Source: Parcubacteria group bacterium Greene0416_36
GTDB lineage: Bacteria > Patescibacteriota > Patescibacteriia > VMEV01
Reading direction: 5' to 3'
NCBI GenBank assembly: GCA_007375725.1
Contig: VMEV01000009.1
Span: forward strand, 1 to 42,611
Length of the DNA: 42,611 bases
Shown here: in pieces, positions 15,964 through 23,880 of the stretch
How positions within the stretch are numbered: position 1 is the first letter of the stretch
Layout of the letters: each line of letters opens with the position of its first letter
Position numbers and translations under genes: made by a program
The notes under the pieces: model-generated
What the model was told of the DNA's origin: nothing
The model's database searches: none
Seen by the model: only the letters and a program-made list of their open reading frames with translations

Positions 15964-17958
15964 ATGTCTATTCGCAATCAAATCATTTCCATTCTAAAAA
16001 ATATTTTAGGCGAACAGCTTGATATTTCTTTGGAACACCCCGCTGACAATAAAAACGGCGATTATTCGACGAATATTTGTCTGCGTTTGGCTAAGGAAGT
16101 GAAGAAGTCTCCGAGAGACTTTGGGTTGGATTTGATCGAGAAAATCAAGGCTCATCCAGAGGCAAAATTATTTTCAAAAATCGAACTGGCCGGGCCCGGG
16201 TTCGTGAATTTTTATTTGTCTCCCGAATTTTTGGCGGGGGAATTGGGCGCGATTCTCGAGAAGAAAGAAGCTTATGGCGAATTGACCTTGGGCCAGGGCA
16301 AGCGCGTAATCGTCGAGCATACCTCGGTGAATCCCAATAAAGCCATGCATGTGGGGCATCTGCGAAACAGCATTCTCGGCGACAGCATCGCGCGGATTCT
16401 CCGAAAATGCGGGTACTCCGTGCAGGTGGAGAATTATATTGATGATACGGGGGTCCAGCTGGCGGATATTGTGACAGCTTTTGAGGTTTTGAAATCCAAG
16501 GAAGACCCGCATCAAAAATTCGATCATATTTGCTGGGATTTATACACGGAAATTCAAAAGCAATTGGCGGCCAATCCGGAATTGGAAATCAAAAAGAAAG
16601 AAATTCAGACGCAATTGGAAGAAGGCTCGGGAGAATTTGCGGAGAAAGGGAAAGAATTGGTGCGAAAAGTTCTCAATGAACAAATGAATACCATGGCCCT
16701 GTTTAATATCACTTATGATCTTTTACTCGCTGAAAGTTCGATTTTGTCGAGTGGTTTATGGAAGGAAGTGTTTGAAGAATTGAAGGAAAAAAATATTGCT
16801 GTATTCGAAAAAGAAGGCGCGCATGCGGGGTGCTGGGTGGTCCGGGATTTAGATTTGCCCAATGCGGAGAATATGAAAAATTCGGACAAGGTTTTGGTCA
16901 CCGGCCACGGAAATGTGGTGTACACGGCCAAAGATATCGCGCATCATTTGTGGAAATTCGGTTTGGTTGGCGGCGATTTTGGGTATGAATTATTTGAGGT
17001 TCAGCTCAAAAACTATGATTCTTCTTTGAAAGATTTGAATCCATCGTTATATTCAGCGATTTTTAATCAGCATTACTCAAATCCTTATTTTACTGTGTCT
17101 AAAGAAGAGGGGGAAACGGGCGTGGCGTTTGGAAAAGTGGATCTATGCTATACGGTTGTCGATATCCGGCAGGCCTATTCTTTCGATGTGATCAAGGCCG
17201 TATTTAAGAAATTGGGATTTGAAAAACAAGCCGACGCACTCAATCATGTGGCTTATGGTTTTGTCTCTTTGTCCCGAAATACTGCCAAAGAATTAGGTGT
17301 GGATGTGTCGGACAATGCCGCATCGTATCCGATGAGCGGACGGAAAGGCATTGGCGTGAAAGTGGATGATTTATGGAAAATTATATCCGCGAAGGTGAAA
17401 GGGAAAATACTGGAAGGCGGTAAGGGCGTATTGCAATACGCCCTTACATCAGCGGAGGTGGAAAAAGTCGTTTGGTTTATCTCCGGCGGCGCACTCAAAG
17501 CCTATATGCTCAAATTCAGTCCTCATCAGGAATTGGTCTTTGATTTTGACGAGGCCCTCAAAATGACCGGCGATTCTGGGCCATATTTGCAGTATACCCA
17601 CGCGAGGATTTGCGGGATTTTGAGGAAGGGCGGGCCGCTTTTTGTAGGGACGTACGTACAATTCGCAAGACACCTAGAGGGGAAATTATCCAAACCCACC
17701 GAACTCGACCTCCTCCGAACCCTCTATCTCTTCCCTGAAATGGTCGAACTTGCTGCGCGTGAGGTGTCTCCCCATTTTATCTATTCCTATTTGATTACCC
17801 TCTCTCAGAAATTCAATTCATTTTACGCCAGCTGCCGTGTATTGGGGGCTGAGAACCCGGATATTGAAAAGTCTCGCCTTGCTCTGATCGCAGGGACGGC
17901 GCAGATTATCAAAAATGGGCTTAATTTGTTGGGGATTGAGGCACCGGAGAGGATGTAG
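15964..17958 (+). CDS. argS: Arginine--tRNA ligase
   Basis: A class Ia synthetase of 664 residues, somewhat long for the family. The N-terminal Add-1 domain (about 1-110) precedes the catalytic core with HIGH motif HVGH in NPNKAMHVGHLRN, then NYIDDTGVQLADI. The KMSKS-equivalent is MSGRKGIGVK. The C-terminal anticodon-binding DALR domain begins near GDSGPYLQYTHARI. Just after the MSGRKG motif the frame runs through a perfect 28-bp palindrome encoding roughly GKGVLQYALT, in a region that is normally helical and variable. A second odd stretch (LFVGTYVQFARH) may derive from a decayed palindrome. The stop codon abuts double-hairpin copy 5. Confidence 0.96.
   Translation: MSIRNQIISILKNILGEQLDISLEHPADNKNGDYSTNICLRLAKEVKKSPRDFGLDLIEKIKAHPEAKLFSKIELAGPGFVNFYLSPEFLAGELGAILEKKEAYGELTLGQGKRVIVEHTSVNPNKAMHVGHLRNSILGDSIARILRKCGYSVQVENYIDDTGVQLADIVTAFEVLKSKEDPHQKFDHICWDLYTEIQKQLAANPELEIKKKEIQTQLEEGSGEFAEKGKELVRKVLNEQMNTMALFNITYDLLLAESSILSSGLWKEVFEELKEKNIAVFEKEGAHAGCWVVRDLDLPNAENMKNSDKVLVTGHGNVVYTAKDIAHHLWKFGLVGGDFGYELFEVQLKNYDSSLKDLNPSLYSAIFNQHYSNPYFTVSKEEGETGVAFGKVDLCYTVVDIRQAYSFDVIKAVFKKLGFEKQADALNHVAYGFVSLSRNTAKELGVDVSDNAASYPMSGRKGIGVKVDDLWKIISAKVKGKILEGGKGVLQYALTSAEVEKVVWFISGGALKAYMLKFSPHQELVFDFDEALKMTGDSGPYLQYTHARICGILRKGGPLFVGTYVQFARHLEGKLSKPTELDLLRTLYLFPEMVELAAREVSPHFIYSYLITLSQKFNSFYASCRVLGAENPDIEKSRLALIAGTAQIIKNGLNLLGIEAPERM
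17420..17447. repeat. Perfect palindrome inside the argS coding sequence
   Basis: GTAAGGGCGTATTG followed exactly by CAATACGCCCTTAC, 14 bp each side with no spacer. It has the GTA(A/G)GGG arm of the window's terminator palindromes but no A/T flanks, and is translated in frame without disrupting argS. Confidence 0.85.
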
Positions 17959-18045
17959 CAACAAATCCCCCTCGGTCCCCCTTTGACAAGGGGGAGGCTG
18001 CTACCCCCTCCCTTGTCAAAGGGAGGGCTGGGGAGGGATTTGTTG
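17959..18045 (-). repeat. Double-hairpin intergenic repeat, copy 5 (reverse orientation)
   Basis: Complete copy in reverse orientation. It starts on the base after the argS stop codon and ends 24 nt before the helicase start. Confidence 0.92.
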
Positions 18046-18069
18046 CCGGCTGTTTCTACTTCCTAATTT

Positions 18070-20256
18070 ATGATCAACTACCGCACCGAACTCAATTCCG
18101 AGCAGTATGAAGTCATCGAGAAAGGCGGTGGTTATTCTTTGGTTTTGGCGGGGGCGGGGAGCGGGAAGACGAGGACGCTCGTATATCGTGTAGCCTATTT
18201 ACTTGAGCATGGCATAGCGCCCGAGAATATTCTGCTCCTGACATTTACGAATAAAGCGGCGCGGGAAATGATGGAGCGGCTCTACGAACTTCTTGCGGGA
18301 AGAAGCGATGTTCGCATCACGGGCATTTGGGGCGGGACCTTTCATTCCATGGCCAACCGGATTCTCCGCCGATACGCGGGAGCCATTGGATTCTCGAATT
18401 CATTCGCGATTCTGGATGAAGACGATTCTGAGGATCTTTTGAAGGAGTCTTTAAAAAGCGTGGTTCCTGAAGCTGATAAATCGTTTCCCAAGACCCGTGT
18501 TATCCGTTCCATGATCAGTTTCGCCAAAAATAAGGGGGTATCGGTTAGCGAATTGCTCGCCGAGAAATACGCCCATATTCCGGATGAGGTGGCCTCCCAG
18601 ATCCGCCAGATCGCGGGACTGTACGAAGAGAAGAAAAAGAAAGCCTCTTCCATGGATTTTGATGACCTTCTTTATTATTGGAATTTGCTTTTGGATGATC
18701 CGCGGATTCGTCAGGAGTTGGGGGGACAATTCAAATATATTTTAGTGGACGAGTATCAGGATACGAATTATATTCAGTCTTCCATAGTCCGGAAATTATC
18801 TTCCGTGGCTAATAATTTGCTGGTGGTGGGGGACGATGCTCAGAGTATTTATTCCTTTCGAGCGGCGACCATTTCCAATATTTTGGGGTTTCCTAAGGAT
18901 TTCACGCCTTCTCAGGTATTCCGCATTGAGACCAATTATCGCAGTGTTGCGGGGATTCTCAATCTTGCAAGCGCCTCGATTGCCAGAAATATCAAACAGC
19001 ACAAAAAGACCCTCAAAAGCGCGAGAGAGGGTGGAGACAAGCCGAATTTGGTGTATGTTCGTAATAATCTTGAGCAATCGTCTTGGGTCGTTTCCCAAAT
19101 TCGCCGACTAGAGAGTCAGGGAGTTTCTAAAAAAGACATTGCCATTCTTTTTCGATCTTCTTTTCATATTTTGGAACTCGAACTTGAGCTCAATCGGGCG
19201 CGCATTCCGTACGCTGTGCGCGGGGGCATGCGTTTTTTCGAGCAGGCTCATGTGAAAGATATTTTGGCCTATTTGCGTTTGGTATCTAATCCGGCCGATG
19301 GAGTATCGTGGCGCCGCGTCCTCAAAATGCGCGACGGGATCGGCGAGAAAACCCTCGATTTTATTTGGAGAGAACTCGAGTCGCGGCCAAGCTTCGCGGA
19401 GCAGGTCATGATTCTCTCTGAACTGGGCGTTTCCACCAAAGCCAAACAGTCCCTGCTCGAAGTGCAGGATCTACTGGGCCTCTTTTTGGGCGGCACGGCC
19501 TTGCCTCTTCGTGAATCCATTCTCGGCATTCTCGAGAAGTTTTATCGCACGTATCTCCAAGCAAATTTTGAGAATTTTAAAGAACGCGTGGCGGATCTGG
19601 AAGGACTCCTTGAATTCGCGTCGCAGTACCAGACCTGGGATCTCTTTTTGGCTGATACGGCGCTTTCCGAGAAATTCGACAAGGAAGAGAGCGGGGGAGA
19701 TCATCTCATTCTCTCCACGATTCACCAGTCCAAGGGGCTTGAGTGGAAGGCCGTGTTTATTTTGGCTTTGGCGGACGGGAGTTTCCCTCATTTTCGATCT
19801 TTTGATAATCAGGAAGAACTTGAAGAAGAGCGGCGTTTATTTTACGTGGCCTGTACACGAGCGAAAGATCATCTTTACTGCATGGTCCCTCAGATGAGCA
19901 TGACCAATGGTGAATTGCGCGTCAATCAGCCTTCGGTCTTTGTCAAAGAAGTGGACTCCGGTTTATTCAAAAAAGAAGGGACGAGTGCGGGATCCTCTTA
20001 TCTCGACCGCCTCAATATCGATTCCGGTTTCCGCCCCTCCGGCTCTGGTTTTGGTGTTGGGGGGAGTGGCTCTTCTTTATACAGGTCCAAGGGCAGGGCT
20101 GATGAAATGTACGACTCTTCGGGCGACGGATATGAGGAGCCTTTCCTCAAAGTTGGCGATGACCGCATCTCCGCCTCCCGCGAAACTGCCCTTGAGAGAG
20201 CGGCCCGAAAATCCAAGTCGAGAGGAGTTTTTTGGGATAGTTTGAAGAAATCGTAG
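18070..20256 (+). CDS. UvrD/PcrA-family superfamily 1 DNA helicase
   Basis: A 728-residue 3'-5' helicase of the UvrD/Rep/PcrA group, acting in repair and replication restart. Motifs in order: Q-motif LNSEQ, motif I AGAGSGKT (residues about 27-34), Ia TFTNKAAREM, Ib GTFHS, II VDEYQDTN, III GDDAQSIYSFR, IV ETNYRS, V STIHQSKGLEWKAVF, VI RRLFYVACTRAKDHL. The C-terminal tail (about 640-728) is Ser/Gly-rich and probably disordered, as in PcrA, where it carries an RNA polymerase contact. Whether it is functionally PcrA or UvrD cannot be decided. uvrA is in the same window, so nucleotide excision repair is one plausible partner. Confidence 0.95.
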   Translation: MINYRTELNSEQYEVIEKGGGYSLVLAGAGSGKTRTLVYRVAYLLEHGIAPENILLLTFTNKAAREMMERLYELLAGRSDVRITGIWGGTFHSMANRILRRYAGAIGFSNSFAILDEDDSEDLLKESLKSVVPEADKSFPKTRVIRSMISFAKNKGVSVSELLAEKYAHIPDEVASQIRQIAGLYEEKKKKASSMDFDDLLYYWNLLLDDPRIRQELGGQFKYILVDEYQDTNYIQSSIVRKLSSVANNLLVVGDDAQSIYSFRAATISNILGFPKDFTPSQVFRIETNYRSVAGILNLASASIARNIKQHKKTLKSAREGGDKPNLVYVRNNLEQSSWVVSQIRRLESQGVSKKDIAILFRSSFHILELELELNRARIPYAVRGGMRFFEQAHVKDILAYLRLVSNPADGVSWRRVLKMRDGIGEKTLDFIWRELESRPSFAEQVMILSELGVSTKAKQSLLEVQDLLGLFLGGTALPLRESILGILEKFYRTYLQANFENFKERVADLEGLLEFASQYQTWDLFLADTALSEKFDKEESGGDHLILSTIHQSKGLEWKAVFILALADGSFPHFRSFDNQEELEEERRLFYVACTRAKDHLYCMVPQMSMTNGELRVNQPSVFVKEVDSGLFKKEGTSAGSSYLDRLNIDSGFRPSGSGFGVGGSGSSLYRSKGRADEMYDSSGDGYEEPFLKVGDDRISASRETALERAARKSKSRGVFWDSLKKS

Positions 20257-20293
20257 ATTTTTTCCTCTTTAAAATGGGTGGATAAAATGTTAG

Positions 20294-20318
20294 TATAATA
20301 TCAGTAGGAGGCTATAAT
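20294..20318 (+). promoter_or_regulatory. Two TATAAT boxes upstream of the 20339 gene
   Basis: TATAAT at 20294-20299 and again at 20313-20318, in AT-rich sequence. TAGGAGG lies between them. No clear -35 box is seen. One or both probably start the short transcript that ends at 20958. Confidence 0.45.
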
Positions 20319-20338
20319 ACTGTAATTTTTCTAATGAT

Positions 20339-20914
20339 ATGGACCCACAAACTTCAAATATTTTTCAGCAATACGCCAATATTTTTATCCCCTTGGGAGT
20401 TTCTCTTATTTCTACGATCGGAGCCTTGTTTATTTATAAAGAGAAAATTTGTAATCTGGAGAAAAATGTCGCCAAATTATTGGAAGGATTGCAGGATGTC
20501 CGAGATAAAGCAATCGCGTGCGAAGCGACTATTAAGGCGAATGAGCCATTTTTGAAAAGAAAAAGTCCTATTTCTTTATCTGAAAGAGGTGTAGAACTAT
20601 TGGAAAAGAGCGGGGGCAAAAAAATGGTTGATGAGAATCTTGATTTATTTACCAATACCGATGAATTCAGAAAAATTCAGCATGCCTATGATCTTCAAGA
20701 ATATGCGTTTAATCGAATTAAAGAGATGAAAGAGGCCGTGATTTTGGATCATTTTAAAGATTATTTATTCCGAGAAGGACTTCAGTTTGAAGATGCTTAT
20801 CCTGTAATGGGTGTTTATTTGCGAGATATATTGCTCAAGAAGAAAAATCTAAATGTGGAGGACATTGATGCTGAAAATGAGAAAAAGCAGGAGGGGGAAA
20901 TGGCTCAAAAATAA
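20339..20914 (+). CDS. Membrane-anchored coiled-coil protein of unknown function
   Basis: A 191-residue protein. One transmembrane helix lies at about residues 15-33 (IFIPLGVSLISTIGALFIY). A coiled coil (about 36-70) follows, then a soluble domain beginning near KSPISLSERGVELLEKSGG, with conserved-looking helices to the C-terminus (HAYDLQEYAFNRIKEM, YLRDILLKK). The architecture (N-terminal anchor, coiled coil, small cytoplasmic domain) suggests a scaffold or regulatory protein, but I do not recognise a specific function. It is monocistronic, between its own promoter region and the terminator at 20925-20958. Confidence 0.65.
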   Translation: MDPQTSNIFQQYANIFIPLGVSLISTIGALFIYKEKICNLEKNVAKLLEGLQDVRDKAIACEATIKANEPFLKRKSPISLSERGVELLEKSGGKKMVDENLDLFTNTDEFRKIQHAYDLQEYAFNRIKEMKEAVILDHFKDYLFREGLQFEDAYPVMGVYLRDILLKKKNLNVEDIDAENEKKQEGEMAQK

Positions 20915-20924
20915 TAGAGCGATT

Positions 20925-20958
20925 AAAAAAATACTGATTGCACAATCAGTATTTTTTT
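20925..20958. terminator. Bidirectional terminator
   Basis: A perfect 15-bp stem: A7-TACTGATT, loop GCAC, AATCAGTA-T7. It separates the plus-strand gene at 20339 from the convergent Nudix gene. Confidence 0.88.
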
Positions 20959-20980
20959 ATTTATGAGAATCTGAGTGCGT

Positions 20981-21565
20981 TTATTTATTCCTTTTTTTGA
21001 GAAACCCATTCGCCAACGTAATTGGCATGACGCTGTGGCAGTCGGTGATTTTGTTGATGTAGATCCAATCGAGAGCTTCCTCTAAATTAATTGTACGGAC
21101 TTCCCGGATCCCTTCCTCATTTTTGTTATGGTCTGGAGTTTGGATGAGATTTTGGGCAAGCCATATATCGCCTTTTAAGCTCGAATAGCCGGAAGATTCT
21201 TGCATCCATCCGAGTTTTGTCCATGTTTTTGCGATGATTCCGGTTTCTTCTTGTAATTCTCTTTTGGCGGCAGTGAGTGAGTCTTCTCCATCTTCGATAT
21301 TGCCTGCGGGGATTTCCCATGACCATGTTTGGCAAGGATATCGGTATTGTTCTAGAAGATAGATCTTTTGGTTTTCATCTAGAGCCACCACATAAATTGT
21401 CTCGTGTTTTTTTCCTAGAACATAATAGTTTCCGGGTGTTCCGTCTGGTCGAGTGACGGTGTGATGTTCTATATGATAGTAGGGATTTTTATGAGCTATT
21501 TCGCTTTTGTGCGTTTTCCACGGACTATTTTTGGGATCCATATATTTTATTTTGTTTTCAAGCAT
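20981..21565 (-). CDS. Nudix hydrolase (ADP-ribose pyrophosphatase-like)
   Basis: A hydrolase of about 194 residues that cleaves nucleoside diphosphates linked to another moiety. The complete Nudix box is present: G-N-I-E-D-G-E with RELQEETGI, matching Gx5Ex7REUxEExGU and supplying the Mg-binding glutamates. Flanking IPAG and the YYVLGKK/YRYP segments fit the ADP-ribose pyrophosphatase branch. The frame can be extended upstream to 21646, but that extension translates the palindrome at 21592-21629 (reading CRDAPWRVST). The ATG at 21565, or one at 21541, is therefore the likely start. Exact substrate is inference. Confidence 0.88.
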   Translation of the reverse strand: MLENKIKYMDPKNSPWKTHKSEIAHKNPYYHIEHHTVTRPDGTPGNYYVLGKKHETIYVVALDENQKIYLLEQYRYPCQTWSWEIPAGNIEDGEDSLTAAKRELQEETGIIAKTWTKLGWMQESSGYSSLKGDIWLAQNLIQTPDHNKNEEGIREVRTINLEEALDWIYINKITDCHSVMPITLANGFLKKRNK

Positions 21566-21591
21566 TAAATGAACTGATCGGAGATTATCAC

Positions 21592-21629
21592 AATTTGTAG
21601 AGACGCGCCATGGCGCGTCTCTACAAATT
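21592..21629. repeat. GTAGAGACGCG palindrome, copy 1
   Basis: A perfect 38-nt palindrome with arm AATTTGTAGAGACGCGCCA and no spacer. It lies upstream of the Nudix start (minus strand) and upstream of the pseudokinase promoter (plus strand). An almost identical copy lies at 38091-38126 before dnaE. Confidence 0.88.
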
Positions 21630-21649
21630 TCCCCTCTTTTCTCCAAATA

Positions 21650-21667
21650 ATTATGCTATACTAAAAA
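21650..21667 (+). promoter_or_regulatory. Extended -10 promoter of the pseudokinase operon
   Basis: TGCTATACT (-10 at 21657-21662) within ATTATGnTATACTAAAAA, the same 18-bp context as the HK1 promoter at 7409. It lies about 60 nt before the pseudokinase ATG. Confidence 0.6.
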
Positions 21668-21728
21668 AATCTGAATTGTCGCGTTCTATTATTCTTGCTG
21701 AAAATAAAAACAAAAATCTAAATCTCCT

Positions 21729-22760
21729 ATGCCGGAGGGAAAAAAGACTAGTATCTTCGAACTGCTGGACCCGAAAGTCATTTTGGGGACTTTTTTATTT
21801 GGTTTTATCGTGCTCGAGCTCACGGTTTTAATGGGCGTATTCATTATTGCCGGAGGATTCTGGGGGGCGTGGAAAATGATTCTCCTGTTTTTTGTTTCGT
21901 CGATTTTCCTCTATGTCATGTGGGTGGGGTCGTATATTCAGCGGCAGGTGCGGGCGTACACCCGTTTTTACGAAGAAAAATCGGCCAATGTTGAGCGCAG
22001 GAATACCCTGCTCGAGCAGAAAACTGAAAAACAGGAGGCTGAACTCGCCACTTGCCGTGCGGATGTGAAAGTGAAATCTAAGCTCGTGGAGTACACCAGC
22101 ACCCGCATGCTCACCCCGCTCAAAACCCTGAAAATGGACATGGAAATGCTTTTGGGCGGACAGCTGGGAAAGGTGGAGGATTCGCAAGCCGTGTTTTTGC
22201 GACTTTTACACCGGAAAAACGTGCAGATTATCTCGAGCATGGAAGATATTCTCCTGGTCGATGAGATTCAAAGCGGACGGTGGCAATTGGTGATGGAGCA
22301 GTCCAATATCGAGATTTTATTGGATGTGAACTTGGAAGAAGTGAAGGGTTTATTGAATTCGAAAAATCTCGCGATCAAGCGAAGCCGGAAGGGCGGGATG
22401 ATTCCGGATTTTCCGATGGACAGCTATAAGATGAAGAAAGCAATTCTGAAGCTGATTTCTCAAGCTATTACTTTCTCCAAAGACAATGGTGAAATCACGA
22501 TCCTATTGGAAAATAAACCAGAATCGGTTGTTTTATCAGTTGGAGACGCAGGGACGGGTTTGTCCTCAACGGACGTGGAACGTATTTTTAGCCCCTTTTT
22601 CAGCGCGGGCAATATTTCACTCGCTCATCCGGAAGCCTCCGGACTCAATCTTTTCATTGTAGAAAAAATTGTGGAAGCGCATGGCGGCCAGATTCGGTTT
22701 AGTTCGGAATTGGGCAAAGGGTCGACTGTGACGGTCGTGTTTCCGAAAATACGCAATTAA
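21729..22760 (+). CDS. Degenerate membrane histidine kinase (pseudokinase)
   Basis: A 343-residue paralogue of HK1 with the same layout: two transmembrane helices (about 17-40 and 46-68), a coiled coil (about 75-110), a HisKA-like helix pair and a HATPase_c-like domain. The phospho-acceptor is lost: SHKLRTP of HK1 aligns with STRMLTP, so His is Thr125. The N-box Asn is Gln245 (LISQAITFS against NFIDNAVKY). G2 is ASGLNLF with a Gly changed to Asn. DAGTG of G1 is kept. The following helix MEMLLGGQLG still matches HK1 closely, so the fold is probably retained. It likely acts as a non-catalytic sensor or partner of the soluble kinase that starts four nt after its stop codon. Confidence 0.85.
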   Translation: MPEGKKTSIFELLDPKVILGTFLFGFIVLELTVLMGVFIIAGGFWGAWKMILLFFVSSIFLYVMWVGSYIQRQVRAYTRFYEEKSANVERRNTLLEQKTEKQEAELATCRADVKVKSKLVEYTSTRMLTPLKTLKMDMEMLLGGQLGKVEDSQAVFLRLLHRKNVQIISSMEDILLVDEIQSGRWQLVMEQSNIEILLDVNLEEVKGLLNSKNLAIKRSRKGGMIPDFPMDSYKMKKAILKLISQAITFSKDNGEITILLENKPESVVLSVGDAGTGLSSTDVERIFSPFFSAGNISLAHPEASGLNLFIVEKIVEAHGGQIRFSSELGKGSTVTVVFPKIRN

Positions 22761-22764
22761 ATCT

Positions 22765-23667
22765 ATGAAAGAATCGATTAACAAGAAGCGCTTGGCAAAA
22801 TCATCCATTTCTTTGGAGACTAAGGAGATGGATCCTTCGGTATCTAGAGTAGATTTTGAAGATTCGAACGTTTCTCCAAAATCCTCTTCTCAGTGGCAAA
22901 AAGAAGGGCTCCGGACCAAACGCCTCTGCCAAAAGGAAATCCAAAGCCTCCAAGGGAAATTGGATGAGCTGGGCGCGCTCAATCAGACAAAATCTCAGTT
23001 CATCGAAGTAGTGTCCCATCAGCTCCGGACCCCGCTCAATGCGATGCGCTGGAATCTGGAATTGTTTCTCTCGGGTGATCTGGGCGAACTCTCTCCGGAG
23101 CAAAAACAGTTTGTCGGTTTATCGTATGCCGTGCATCAGAAAATATTAGGAACCATTGAGGATTTGCTCATTGCCTTAGAAATCGAGGAGAAAAAATATG
23201 TGGTGGAGTATGAAGAGGTGGACCTGTATTCGCTGATCAAATCCGTACTTCTGGAACTCGACCCGATCATTACGGCCAAAGGGCATGAAATCAAAATCGA
23301 TCCCAAGCTCGCAAAGCTGGAACCGTTTAAAACCGATTCTCGCAAACTCAAAATGATCCTCTGGAAAATTTTGGATAATGCGGTCAAATATACCAATGAA
23401 CATGGGAAAATCGAATTGTCTTTGCTTTCGGCTCCCGAGCAGCTGGTTTTGGTGATAAAAGATAATGGTATTGGCATCCCCAAAGGATCCCAGTTCAAGA
23501 TTTTTCAAAAATTTTTCAGAGGTTCTAATGCCTCGCTTCTCGAACCCGATGCCTCGGGTCTGGGGCTTTTTATTGCCAAATCTTATATCCGTCTTTTGGG
23601 CGGGGATATTTGGATTGAATCGGAAGAGGGAAGAGGCACGACCGTGCATGTGGAGATGCCGGTGTAG
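22765..23667 (+). CDS. Soluble histidine kinase (HK3) paired with the pseudokinase
   Basis: A 300-residue kinase without membrane segments. A charged N-terminal region and coiled coil (about 45-75) lead to HisKA with His85 in SHQLRTP. HATPase_c has N-box Asn205 (KILDNAVKY), G1 DNGIGIP, F-box FQKFFRGS and G2 ASGLGLF. All catalytic elements are present except that Gln replaces the usual acidic residue after His. It begins four nt after the pseudokinase stop, so the pair is co-transcribed and probably made together. The missing sensor domain may be supplied by the membrane pseudokinase. No response regulator lies in the window. Confidence 0.9.
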   Translation: MKESINKKRLAKSSISLETKEMDPSVSRVDFEDSNVSPKSSSQWQKEGLRTKRLCQKEIQSLQGKLDELGALNQTKSQFIEVVSHQLRTPLNAMRWNLELFLSGDLGELSPEQKQFVGLSYAVHQKILGTIEDLLIALEIEEKKYVVEYEEVDLYSLIKSVLLELDPIITAKGHEIKIDPKLAKLEPFKTDSRKLKMILWKILDNAVKYTNEHGKIELSLLSAPEQLVLVIKDNGIGIPKGSQFKIFQKFFRGSNASLLEPDASGLGLFIAKSYIRLLGGDIWIESEEGRGTTVHVEMPV

Positions 23668-23751
23668 CAACAAATCCCCCTCAATCCCCCTTTGACAAGG
23701 GGGAAGCTCCTCCCTCCCTTGTCAAAGGGAGGGCTGGGGAGGGATTTGTTG
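23668..23751 (-). repeat. Double-hairpin intergenic repeat, copy 6 (reverse orientation)
   Basis: Complete reverse copy, starting on the base after the HK3 stop codon. Confidence 0.92.
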
Positions 23752-23768
23752 CCGGCCGTTACTTATTT

Positions 23769-23801
23769 CAAGAATATTTGAATTCTTGGAATATTTTTTT
23801 T
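23769..23801 (+). terminator. Weak intrinsic terminator after HK3
   Basis: CAAGAAT, loop ATTTGA, ATTCTTG, followed by GGAATA and a T8 run. The stem is AT-rich and short, but the hairpin-plus-U layout and position fit the end of the kinase operon. Confidence 0.5.
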
Positions 23802-23818
23802 AAAATGAGGACGCATTA

Positions 23819-23849
23819 TTGTTTTTAACAGCCGCGCCGCGCTTATAAT
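23819..23849 (+). promoter_or_regulatory. Putative promoter of the ABC operon
   Basis: TATAAT at 23844-23849 with TTGTTT at 23819-23824, spacing 19 nt. The -10 lies in the loop between inverted repeats GCCGCGC (23831-23837) and GCGCGGC (23856-23862), a possible operator. Confidence 0.45.
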
Positions 23850-23880
23850 GACATTGCGCGGCATGATTTTGTCAAATCAT

